Shown piece by piece: positions 47,287 through 55,918 of a stretch of 64,000 nt of DNA (position 1 is the stretch's first letter; each line of letters begins with the position of its first letter). The stretch comes from Gammaproteobacteria bacterium RIFCSPHIGHO2_12_FULL_35_23 (GTDB taxonomy: Bacteria > Pseudomonadota > Gammaproteobacteria > UBA12402), in NCBI GenBank assembly GCA_001801465.1, contig MGXT01000023.1:191809-255808 (forward strand), written 5' to 3'. The position numbers were made by a program, and so were the translations under genes. The notes under the pieces are model-generated. The model searched no databases, was not told where the DNA came from, and saw only the letters and a list, made by a program, of their open reading frames with translations.

Positions 47287-48513
47287 CTAATTTAATTTTT
47301 TGATAAATAATGCAGAAATTAGAAAAGCTACCAAATAGCAACCCAATATCACAAAACAACCTTCTTGATAACTATCAGCATTAAGCTGACCATGCAAACT
47401 AATAATCTTACCTATTAGCGGTTGAAAAATTGCACCTGAAATAACCACTGCCATATTATTGAAAGCTATTGCTGTAGCTTTTACAGAACTAGAATTATTT
47501 TCTGTTACCACAGCAAAACTCAATGCTTGTCCAGCACAAGCCGCCCCAGCAATAAATAATAATACTGCCAACATCCAACTTGCCATGTGAATATTTACAA
47601 CCAAGATAAAGGCTAAAAAACCCAATAGAGCTGATAAAGTAAGTGGGGTTATACGATTATTTATTGCCGTTGAAAACGCACCTAACAATGGGCTAGCTAC
47701 CGCCAAACCTAACCACATCATAGAGGAATATAACGCGGCACTATTTGAACTCAGGTGATTAAATTTAATAAGAAACGGCACGCCCCACAAGGAAGCAAAT
47801 CCTGACATAGGAGCCCATAATAAGCATGCATAAAGCGCAACATACCAAGTTTGATTATTTCGTAAAATATATTTTAAATCTAAAATAATTTCCGAAGTCC
47901 AATGATTTGCTTTTGAAATATATTTTATTTTGGTTTCATAATTTAAAGTTATAAATACTAAAAATGCTAGGCATAACCCCACTAAACCTAAAAATATAAT
48001 TGTATCTCGCCACCCAAAATGAGAAACCATAATACTAACAGGCAACTGCCCTGAAACAGCCCCAAATGCTGCCAACATTTGTGTAATACCGGTTAATAAT
48101 GCAAAGTACTTACTTTCAAAAAGATCAGCGGCAATAACTAATACTGAAACGAATGCAAAAGCTGAGCCTAATCCCATTAAAATTCTTGCTAAACATCCAA
48201 AATAAAAACTACTAGAAAATCCAAATAACAAAGCACCTGATGAACATATAGTAATGGCACACACTATAATTATTTTTGGTTTAAATCTATCAAAAAGCAG
48301 CCCGGAAGGAATTTGCATCAAAGTATAAGTATAAAAATAGACTCCAGACATGATTCCCAAAGCATAAGCACTTAAATTAAGATCATGCATTAAATTCGAT
48401 GCCATGACACTAGGTGATACTTGCACACCCATTTCAAAAACCAGAAACATGGAAACCAAGCTATATAAAAGCAATGCTTTTATTCTTGCCGTGGTTTTCT
48501 TTTCTTTTTGCAT
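47287..48513 (-). CDS. MFS transporter
   Basis: A 408-residue, 12-helix MFS protein. LQIPSGLLFDRFKPK-type loop 2-3 appears as MQIPSGLLFDRFKPKIIIV; the N-terminal SPSVMASNLMHDLNLSAYAL and GCLARILMGLGSAFAFVSVL are typical of anion/metabolite transporters expanded in Legionella and Coxiella. Substrate unknown. The region 50-190 bases upstream has a nested inverted repeat. Confidence 0.85.
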   Translation of the reverse strand: MQKEKKTTARIKALLLYSLVSMFLVFEMGVQVSPSVMASNLMHDLNLSAYALGIMSGVYFYTYTLMQIPSGLLFDRFKPKIIIVCAITICSSGALLFGFSSSFYFGCLARILMGLGSAFAFVSVLVIAADLFESKYFALLTGITQMLAAFGAVSGQLPVSIMVSHFGWRDTIIFLGLVGLCLAFLVFITLNYETKIKYISKANHWTSEIILDLKYILRNNQTWYVALYACLLWAPMSGFASLWGVPFLIKFNHLSSNSAALYSSMMWLGLAVASPLLGAFSTAINNRITPLTLSALLGFLAFILVVNIHMASWMLAVLLFIAGAACAGQALSFAVVTENNSSSVKATAIAFNNMAVVISGAIFQPLIGKIISLHGQLNADSYQEGCFVILGCYLVAFLISALFIKKLN

Positions 48514-49018
48514 ACTAATACCTAATTTTATTATTAATTTTAGTAACGGCTTTTGATTTCTTAAAGGCTGATCATCTCACTTAATTTCAGGGCTATCAAC
48601 TCGCTTTGTTGTTGATTAAGTAGCTACTTGTTTTAGTTATTTTTAACTTACTTTTATTATTTTGCTTAGTTTAGCCCTGATACTTTTTTAGTGACAGATC
48701 AGCCTAACCCGGTTAATCATTAACTATTTTAAGCATCTTCCTTTGTTTTTCTATAATTCAGAATTATTTTTCTGTAAACTTTTAAATATTGTATAAAAAT
48801 ATTCTTATTTTGCAATTTTACAGAAAAATAATTTCTAATCAAGAATATTTTTTCCAAAAACAGTGGAATATCAGTAAAAAAATTTGCAAAGCTAAATAAA
48901 TACTTAAATTTGATTACATTTTGTCCTATATTTTATTTAATATAGATTTTTTTAAGGACTTTTTGAATATTAATTTAGTATGCTATAGTAATCTCCTTCT
49001 TAACAAAAGGTATAAGAC
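48514..49018. other. 505-base gap upstream of the MFS gene
   Basis: Contains the nested inverted repeat at 48565-48705 and then A+T-rich sequence. A possible promoter for the following small gene is TTGAAT near 48962 with TATAGT near 48984. Confidence 0.45.
48565..48705. repeat. Nested inverted repeat (possible small mobile element or long hairpin)
   Basis: AGGCTGATC (48565-48573) and TCAGGGCTA (48587-48595) recur inverted, in mirror order, as TAGCCCTGA (48672-48680) and GATCAGCCT (48697-48705). The 141-base unit has an A+T-rich centre. It could be a MITE-like element or a regulatory structure before the MFS gene. No flanking duplication is obvious. Confidence 0.5.
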
Positions 49019-49162
49019 ATGGAAGCAGAACATTTAAATGAATTAGAGAAATTTGAAAACACCTTTCAAAATTTAACATATATTATTGAAAAAATTGATA
49101 TAATTCAATCTATCATGGCTGATAAGCTAGGTCTTTCATTAAAAGATTTAGCTACTTTTTAA
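49019..49162 (+). CDS. 47-residue truncated paralogue of the neighbouring XRE regulator
   Basis: An ATG at 49019 with AAAGG upstream gives a 47-codon frame. Its NLTYIIEKIDIIQSIMADKL, then GLSLKDL, aligns with the N-terminus of the next gene (RLKYIVDTLGVKQSHMAEKL, then GVSPSGL): same ELE start, same Q-L-YI, QS-MA-KLG-S pattern. It stops before the recognition helix is complete. It is either the remnant of a tandem duplication or a small dimer-poisoning protein. Confidence 0.55.
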   Translation: MEAEHLNELEKFENTFQNLTYIIEKIDIIQSIMADKLGLSLKDLATF

Positions 49163-49277
49163 TAAACAGCCTTTAAAATTAATCTGTGATTATTTTGAAA
49201 AATAATTCGAATTCCTATTACTTTTGTGCCAAAAATAGAGTATTATTTTCATAGACTAACAACATAAATATTATTTT

Positions 49278-49931
49278 ATGACCACTAAAAAAACAGAAGA
49301 ATTAGAGCATTTAGACAGCGTTTCTCAGCGCTTAAAATATATTGTTGATACACTAGGTGTTAAACAATCTCATATGGCTGAAAAATTAGGCGTTTCCCCT
49401 TCCGGCCTGCATTATATATTGAATAATGATGTTAAATTTTCAAAAAACGCTAAAAAAATCGCTGAATACCTTAATGTGAATGAGCAATGGTTAGCCACTG
49501 GCGAAGGTGATATTTACGAAGAAAACACTTCAATAAAAACCTATAAGATACCTGTCTATTACCCAGATCAATTAAAGCTTTTTTATCGTTCTAACCAAAA
49601 GGATAAAATCAATACTAATGATTATCTATTAACAACTACCGCTTATCCCAATAAAACAATTGGTATTTATATTACCGAAACTCATTTTTCCCCAAAATTT
49701 GAGGTTAGTGATATGCTGGCCTTTGAACAAATTAAAAACTTTCAAGATGGAGAAATCTTGCTTATTTATTTAGCTAAAGCTAACAATATTGTAGTAAAAT
49801 ATGCTTTCCACGCTGGAGAGGATCTCGTACTCATTTCTCCAACTGAAAAACCAATGAAACTATCTTATGAAAATGGTGATATAATAATTGGCGCTTATAG
49901 AGAATGCTTGAAAAAAACTCGCGCGCTTTAA
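49278..49931 (+). CDS. XRE-type regulator with S24/LexA-like C-terminal domain
   Basis: A 217-residue protein. Residues about 15-65 form an XRE helix-turn-helix (VKQSHMAEKLGVSPSGLHYI, then LNVNEQWLATGEG). The C-terminal half (PKFEVSDMLAFEQIKNFQDG) resembles the S24 domain of CI-type repressors, though the Ser/Lys catalytic pair is not evident. This architecture is common in phage repressors and in Legionella. It is followed after 12 bases by a small helical protein gene. Confidence 0.75.
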   Translation: MTTKKTEELEHLDSVSQRLKYIVDTLGVKQSHMAEKLGVSPSGLHYILNNDVKFSKNAKKIAEYLNVNEQWLATGEGDIYEENTSIKTYKIPVYYPDQLKLFYRSNQKDKINTNDYLLTTTAYPNKTIGIYITETHFSPKFEVSDMLAFEQIKNFQDGEILLIYLAKANNIVVKYAFHAGEDLVLISPTEKPMKLSYENGDIIIGAYRECLKKTRAL

Positions 49932-49943
49932 GAAGGATGAAAA

Positions 49944-50198
49944 ATGGCAAGAAGTATCAAAAAAATCGCTCATGATTTAATTCCATTATCAGATGCAGTC
50001 ACTGAACTAAGTTCTATTATCTCGCAGTTATTAGAAGCAGTAAAACCTTACGCTCAATTTGAAAACTCTAAAGCTTCACAATATTTTGATGAGTGTGCCA
50101 AAGCTTCTCAGAAATTGGCTATTTCTTCTAAATTAATTAGAGAATACGTGCAGGAAGTTAATAACGAAGCTGATAGAGAAGGTATCTCTAAAAATTAA
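49944..50198 (+). CDS. Small helical protein co-transcribed with the XRE regulator
   Basis: An 84-residue, apparently all-helical protein (LIPLSDAVTELSSIISQLLE; YFDECAKASQKLAISSKLIR). It starts 12 bases after the regulator with GAAGGA in the gap. No family recognised. Its position suggests that it partners or modulates the regulator. Confidence 0.6.
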   Translation: MARSIKKIAHDLIPLSDAVTELSSIISQLLEAVKPYAQFENSKASQYFDECAKASQKLAISSKLIREYVQEVNNEADREGISKN

Positions 50199-50242
50199 TT
50201 TTTTGCTGAGATTTCTTGGTTGCTCTATCAATCCCACAGCTA

Positions 50243-51181
50243 TTAATTAGTTAGCAGCTCAACCATAGCTTTCAAATGATGATCATCTGTACCACAGCAT
50301 CCACCATAAATTTTAAACCCTCGTTTTTGCCCTACCGCTAATAATTCTTCAGCAAACTTATTAGGCTCATCCGCCTCTGGCTTATCTAATTTTAAAAGTT
50401 CTTTTGGCGACTTGACAGAACCATTTGCCTTAATGCCAATAATTCTAGCGTACTCCAAGCTATTCTTGCTTAGCGCCTGCATAGCAATACTTGGATGAGT
50501 ACAACCAATAATATAACCTAATGGTTTGTGAGCAGTGCTTTTATCAATTTCATTTATTAAATAGGCTACTGACATACCATCTAATAAAGTGCCTGCTTTA
50601 GTTAACACAAAACCAACCGTATAATCACAGTTAGTTTTACTTGCTGCTAAAGCTGCTCCTATACTTTCCATGCCACCAGGCATCGCAGCAATAGAAATTA
50701 TATCAACACCAATTTCAGCAATGGCGTTTATTTGCTCTTGATGGTATTCAACCTCTATTGCTATATCCTGAATATTATCTGGTGTAAACCCAGCATACTT
50801 AGGCCCAATTGGCGCAGTAATAAAAATAATATTTTTAAACGCTAAATACTCATCACGAATTGCTCGAACAAACTCTATGCTTTCTTTATTTATTTTATAA
50901 ATATTTTCTAAATCAGCATCTATACCCAATCGCTTGCAATGTTCTTTTGAAGCTCTAAAAGTAGGTGCATTTAATATAATAGGTACTTGATAAGGAATAA
51001 TAGTTTCTATATCTTTACGGTATAAATTAGCTAAAGCATCTCGCCCTTCTTTAAATTCAAGCAACCTAAAAATTGACATTTCTTTATCTAATTTTAAAGA
51101 AGTTCCATATTCAATTCGAGTCTCCATCGGTCCATCATAAAATAAAACTGGCTGGCTTTGCAAAACTTGACTAAATTGCAT
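50243..51181 (-). CDS. Homocysteine S-methyltransferase family protein
   Basis: A 312-residue TIM-barrel methyltransferase. The zinc-binding cysteines are in GYIIGCTHPSI and in YGGCCGTDDHH (C295/C296), as in MmuM/BHMT-type enzymes. It would transfer a methyl group from S-methylmethionine or a betaine-like donor to homocysteine to form methionine; the donor cannot be told. Stands alone. Confidence 0.85.
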   Translation of the reverse strand: MQFSQVLQSQPVLFYDGPMETRIEYGTSLKLDKEMSIFRLLEFKEGRDALANLYRKDIETIIPYQVPIILNAPTFRASKEHCKRLGIDADLENIYKINKESIEFVRAIRDEYLAFKNIIFITAPIGPKYAGFTPDNIQDIAIEVEYHQEQINAIAEIGVDIISIAAMPGGMESIGAALAASKTNCDYTVGFVLTKAGTLLDGMSVAYLINEIDKSTAHKPLGYIIGCTHPSIAMQALSKNSLEYARIIGIKANGSVKSPKELLKLDKPEADEPNKFAEELLAVGQKRGFKIYGGCCGTDDHHLKAMVELLTN

Positions 51182-51334
51182 TATTAACCCCTATTGCTAA
51201 CATAATTCAATTATAATTTTTATAATCCCCTATTCAATTAATTTATAGCTTATTATTTTATTTATACTTTTTTAAGTAAAATCTAATCCGCTAAATATAA
51301 AGGTACTAATTAATGAAATTAGTAATACAGAATA

Positions 51335-52375
51335 TTATAACTCACCCTCAAAACCATAGATTTTCATCGCCGCTTCAGAATATCGAGTCCCTTGTGCTGG
51401 ATTTAACTTATTTAAAAATAATATTTCCTCTGAAGAAAGCTTTACCTCATCCGCAGCAATGTTTGACAGGAGATTAGCCTCTTTAGTAGTACCTGGAATA
51501 GGAATAACACCTGGCTGATGCATAACCCAGGCAAGAGCAATTTGAGCTATACTACAGCCTTTTTTCTCAGCCAATTTTCTTATTTCTTTAACAATAGCTT
51601 TGTTTTTTTCAAAATTCTCTCCTTGAAAGCGTGGCACACTACGTCTGAAATCATTCTTGGCAAGTTGTTCTGCAGATTCAAGTTTACCTGTTAATAATGC
51701 TCTTGAAAGTGGACTATAAGCAACAAAAGTAATACCTAATTTTCGACAAATCGCTAATACACCGTTATTTTCTACATTTCTCGTCATAAGAGAATATTCA
51801 GATTGCACAGCCGCAAGCTGATGTATACCTTGAGTATAATGTATTAATACTTTATTAGCATTGGCAATAATTATAGGGTTAGCTTCTGATAATCCAACAG
51901 CTTTAATTTTATTTTCAGCCAATAACTCTGCCATAGCACGCATGGCTTCTTCAATTTGAGCACCATTTTCTGCAATTCTATGCAAGTAATATAGGTCTAT
52001 ATAACCAACAGAAGAACTTAACCGCGCTAGGCTTTTTTTACAACTCTCTTTAACATATTGATAGGAGTTATCAGTTCCTCGCTTAGTAAGATCATTTTTA
52101 TCACGAATTATTCCACACTTACTTGCTATAATAATGTTTTCCCTAGCCACACCACTGTTAACAAGCGAAGCAACCGCTCTTCCCAACAAAACTTCATTGT
52201 CACCATAGCCATAAATATCTGCCGTATCAAAAAAGTTAACACCATTTGAAAAAGCTTTTTTAATTAAAGCAATCGCTTGTTCCTCAGGCATGGGATCACC
52301 ATAAAACTCTGACATTGCCATACACCCCAAGCCCTGATTAGAAGCATTAAGATTAGTTTTACCAATTTTTGACAC
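51335..52375 (-). CDS. Aldo/keto reductase
   Basis: A 346-residue AKR barrel. The catalytic tetrad is visible in FFDTADIYGYGDNEVLLG (Asp, Tyr), IIIASKCG (Lys) and DLYYLHRI (His). The C-terminal NADPH-binding VIPIPGTTKEANL is present. Close to YajO/AKR13-type reductases. Substrate unknown. Confidence 0.9.
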   Translation of the reverse strand: MSKIGKTNLNASNQGLGCMAMSEFYGDPMPEEQAIALIKKAFSNGVNFFDTADIYGYGDNEVLLGRAVASLVNSGVARENIIIASKCGIIRDKNDLTKRGTDNSYQYVKESCKKSLARLSSSVGYIDLYYLHRIAENGAQIEEAMRAMAELLAENKIKAVGLSEANPIIIANANKVLIHYTQGIHQLAAVQSEYSLMTRNVENNGVLAICRKLGITFVAYSPLSRALLTGKLESAEQLAKNDFRRSVPRFQGENFEKNKAIVKEIRKLAEKKGCSIAQIALAWVMHQPGVIPIPGTTKEANLLSNIAADEVKLSSEEILFLNKLNPAQGTRYSEAAMKIYGFEGEL

Positions 52376-52462
52376 CCACTGTCCCTCTAGTTAATTCTAT
52401 AAATTATAATACAATATTTTAAAAATAAGCTACTTTATATACTTATTAGTTATCATTTAAAT

Positions 52463-54556
52463 TTATAACTGTAATAACTCCATCTTTTCTTTAAGTAAAA
52501 TTACGTAAGAAGGTAGGTCAACTTGCTGAAGCTGATATCCGGTCGCTATATATAAATTCTTATACCCTTTATTGTACAAAACAGTTGCTAAATCAACGCC
52601 GGAAACTGGACAATTAATATTGTAATCTAAACAGATTTTAGTATGTCTACTATAGTTTTTTATTCCTTTCAATAACTGATAGGGAGTATGAAATATGGTA
52701 ATATTTTTTCCTCTTGATTTATATAAATAGGCTAGCACATCAGAAAATTCCTGATTATCTTCCAGAACAATTAAGTCTACCTCTTTATTTTCTTCTATTG
52801 ATAGACTAGTCTGAAGAAGATTTAATTTTACATCTGAAGCCAGTACTTTTGGCAATAACTTGACATTTAATAATATAGATCTTGTAATAATATCTTTATT
52901 TTCATAATGGCTAGTTACTAAAATTGCCCTTTCTATTTCAGTAATTTCAATTACATCTAAACCGTTCATACTTTGCTTAATTAGCTCAAAATCTGCCAAT
53001 AATAACATTTTTCTTTTATCGGCAAATCCTTTGATATATTCTATACATTTATCAGCAGCACTGAAGTGTACTAATTTTAATTTTGGATTTTTTTCTACTA
53101 CTGAGGTAAATAAGCCATCCCAAGCACAGTGGATTGAAGCATCATCGTCAAGCACAATAATACAATCATCAGCATAAAAATCTATACTATCAGTAATCCA
53201 AACTGGAGAAGGAACTGTTCTAAAAATAAAATTTATCTCAGTTCCTTTATTTAAGGTAGAAATAATTTTTAAATCAGCATTATATTGTTTTAAAATCTTT
53301 CTCGCATGAGTTAGACCAAAACCATGGCCAGAGGCTTTTTGACTTAAAATTCTTTCATTATTTAAAATTTGCTTTATAAGCTCTTCTGCCATCCCCTTTC
53401 CATTGTCAATAATCTGAATAGTAAGAGTAGTTTCATCTTTCATTAATCTTATTATTATTTCTCCACGACCTGCAATTGCATCAACAGCATTATTAATTAT
53501 ATTAGATATCATTCTTTTAAATTCAATTAGATTAGCCTGAATAAATGCAAAACAAGCATCTTTTATAAAACTATACGAAAATGTAATAGCTGATTTTTGA
53601 TACTCTATTCGCTTTTCAGAAAGTACTGATAAAATAGCCGTTGAAGCCAAAAAAGGTTCAATTTCTTTACTTTCTTCCATTGGATTTCCATACTGGCTTA
53701 ACAAATAATTAGCAATATCTTGGATTCTATTTGCGGCATCACGCAAAGCAGTACGCTGATTTTCTGGAACTTCTATACACTCTTTTGATAACATTAAAAT
53801 AGCTGAAACTGGCGAACGAATATCATGAGCAACTTGCGTAGCAATTTGGCCTAAAGCTGCTTCTCGCGAACGATTTTCCACCTCTTTTAATAAAGAAATT
53901 ATCTTTTCTCTTATTTCATTAATTTCTTCAGGCATAATCGCTAAGCTTTCAGACTCTATGTTACTTTTTCCATTTCTTAATAAGAAAAGTAGATTATTGA
54001 TGGGGGCAATAAAAAGCTGCTGCGGAATTCTATTACCTAAAGGAAATAAGACCACAAAAATTATTGCAAATAATAACAAGATTAAAGTCAAATTGGTGAA
54101 CAGGTTAGAAAACATTCCTTGCTCATATAAAAGCGGCCCAGTGACTATTAACACCCCTAATTTTGAATTATCTATATTAGTGATGGGATAATAAAAAACC
54201 CAAGAAAACGGAAAACGCCAAAATAATTTTCTTCGCAATCCAGCAGATGCGGTTTCTTTCCAAATAAATTTAATAGACACAGATTTTTGGTTTAATTCAT
54301 CCAGCTTAGGCTGGATAGCCTCTTCATTTTGAACCAAAACTTGACTAATAATAAAAGTTTCTAAATTAGCACATTGACTTGCAAGATTAAGTTCTAGCTG
54401 ATGTAAACTATCGAAAATATCATCAATAGCAATTGCAAATACAAATGAAATTGCCAGGATAAAACAAATCAAGATTCTATAACCAATGGCTTTTTTAATT
54501 TGGACCGACAGGTTAATGGAAATATTTTTATTAATTTTAGTTTTATTAAGTTTCAA
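52463..54556 (-). CDS. Hybrid sensor histidine kinase with two receiver-like domains
   Basis: A 697-residue membrane kinase: TM1 about 26-44, a periplasmic part of about 105 residues, TM2 about 152-173, then a HisKA domain with H244 in TQVAHDIRSPVSAI and a HATPase domain with N356 (IINNAVDA), DNGKGM at 384-389 and GHGFGL at 410-415. Two receiver-like domains follow: about 465-585 (phosphoacceptor candidate D522) and about 593-697 (D600, D644, T672). No Hpt or DNA-binding output is seen, so the signal must pass to another protein. It starts 18 bases after the binding-protein gene, which probably provides its ligand sensor. Confidence 0.85.
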   Translation of the reverse strand: MKLNKTKINKNISINLSVQIKKAIGYRILICFILAISFVFAIAIDDIFDSLHQLELNLASQCANLETFIISQVLVQNEEAIQPKLDELNQKSVSIKFIWKETASAGLRRKLFWRFPFSWVFYYPITNIDNSKLGVLIVTGPLLYEQGMFSNLFTNLTLILLLFAIIFVVLFPLGNRIPQQLFIAPINNLLFLLRNGKSNIESESLAIMPEEINEIREKIISLLKEVENRSREAALGQIATQVAHDIRSPVSAILMLSKECIEVPENQRTALRDAANRIQDIANYLLSQYGNPMEESKEIEPFLASTAILSVLSEKRIEYQKSAITFSYSFIKDACFAFIQANLIEFKRMISNIINNAVDAIAGRGEIIIRLMKDETTLTIQIIDNGKGMAEELIKQILNNERILSQKASGHGFGLTHARKILKQYNADLKIISTLNKGTEINFIFRTVPSPVWITDSIDFYADDCIIVLDDDASIHCAWDGLFTSVVEKNPKLKLVHFSAADKCIEYIKGFADKRKMLLLADFELIKQSMNGLDVIEITEIERAILVTSHYENKDIITRSILLNVKLLPKVLASDVKLNLLQTSLSIEENKEVDLIVLEDNQEFSDVLAYLYKSRGKNITIFHTPYQLLKGIKNYSRHTKICLDYNINCPVSGVDLATVLYNKGYKNLYIATGYQLQQVDLPSYVILLKEKMELLQL

Positions 54557-54574
54557 TATAAAACCCCTTTCTTT

Positions 54575-55723
54575 TTATACCGCAAATTTTGTTATCAACA
54601 CCTCTCCCTGTGGAGTTAGTTGATAAATCGCATAGTACTTTAATCTAAACCAAGTTGGGTCATATTTTAATGCTTGCGTATAGCTATATAAAATTTTCTC
54701 TCTCATGCCCTGGTAGGTTTCAGGAGGAGGAAATTGAATAAGGGCTTTTACTACAGACATCACTGTTAAATAGAGCATAAACGAAACAGAGTCTACTGGC
54801 TCTTGATGATAAAGTTTATAATAGGCATTTTCAAATTCTTTATAGTCTAAGTCATTACTATCAAAAATAACCGGTCCTATACGGTAACTTTGATAAAGTA
54901 AATTGTCATTTTTACGAGGACGATCAGTCCCTTTATCATTCCAATCATCTTGGTTAGAAAAGAAAATAAGATTGCTTTTAGGAAAAGAAGCTGCAATATG
55001 CCTTATCAAAACACTATAACCATAGTAAGTAAAATTAAATATTACTACTATGTCTTGCTCATGACCAGTCATCAGTTTTTTACTATCAATAGAAGAAACA
55101 TTATCCAAAATAAGTTTGTTCTGAGTTATCTTTGTAGCAGGAGAAATTTTATGATAAGAATTGATAAATAAATCGCTGGCATCTACACATTCTTTTGAGT
55201 CAATTTGTGTAATAACATAAATATTTTTTTGAGGATATTGCTGATGAATATATTGGCTTAACAAGCTCGACACTTGCACATCTGGCAAATTAACGCTATA
55301 AAAATTTTTAGGTAATGTTGTTAAGCTAATATCGGAAGCATAAGAAGACAAAACCATGGTATTAAAAATATAATTTTTGAGTAATAAAAATTGATCAGAA
55401 GCGCCTGGACCAATAATTAAATCTGGCTGCCATTCTTGCACTTTAGAAATTTCACTTAATACATCTAGCGGTCCAGCACCATAAAAAAATGGCTTATACA
55501 CAATATTAATATTAGCTGCTTTGGCAACTTGAGCTGCTGCTTCTACACCAGCCAAGTAGTTTTTTTCATACTCTGAAAGCAAAGGTACATTCAGTGGCAT
55601 TTCATTATAGGGTGTATCAAATAAAGCAAGTTTTATGGTTTCTACTTGTGCACAAATGTAGTTGTTTATCAGGACAAAAAAAATAATTCCTACCAAAATT
55701 ACTATTTGTTGCTTTTTTATCAC
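54575..55723 (-). CDS. Periplasmic ligand-binding protein (Peripla_BP_6-like), kinase partner
   Basis: A 382-residue protein with an N-terminal signal peptide (about 1-25, ILVGIIFFVLINNYICA) and a branched-chain-amino-acid-type binding fold: YLAGVEAAAQVAKAANINIV and LIIGPGASDQFLLLKNYIF. No ABC permease or ATPase adjoins it. Instead it is 18 bases upstream of a hybrid sensor kinase, as in LuxPQ- or TorTS-type sensory pairs. The ligand is unknown. Confidence 0.75.
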   Translation of the reverse strand: MIKKQQIVILVGIIFFVLINNYICAQVETIKLALFDTPYNEMPLNVPLLSEYEKNYLAGVEAAAQVAKAANINIVYKPFFYGAGPLDVLSEISKVQEWQPDLIIGPGASDQFLLLKNYIFNTMVLSSYASDISLTTLPKNFYSVNLPDVQVSSLLSQYIHQQYPQKNIYVITQIDSKECVDASDLFINSYHKISPATKITQNKLILDNVSSIDSKKLMTGHEQDIVVIFNFTYYGYSVLIRHIAASFPKSNLIFFSNQDDWNDKGTDRPRKNDNLLYQSYRIGPVIFDSNDLDYKEFENAYYKLYHQEPVDSVSFMLYLTVMSVVKALIQFPPPETYQGMREKILYSYTQALKYDPTWFRLKYYAIYQLTPQGEVLITKFAV

Positions 55724-55918
55724 TGCTATACTCGTTAAATTTATTAATAACTAAACAGAAGATATTATCATAGCGTCAAGCAGGGTACAAATAGGATGAT
55801 CTAAATTCTCTATCTTTTACGATCTTATAAATAAGTATCTAATAAGTATAATTAAACAAAATAGGCAAAAAAATTTTCAACCTGTGAAATAATGTGAAGC
55901 TAAATCTATATTATAAAT

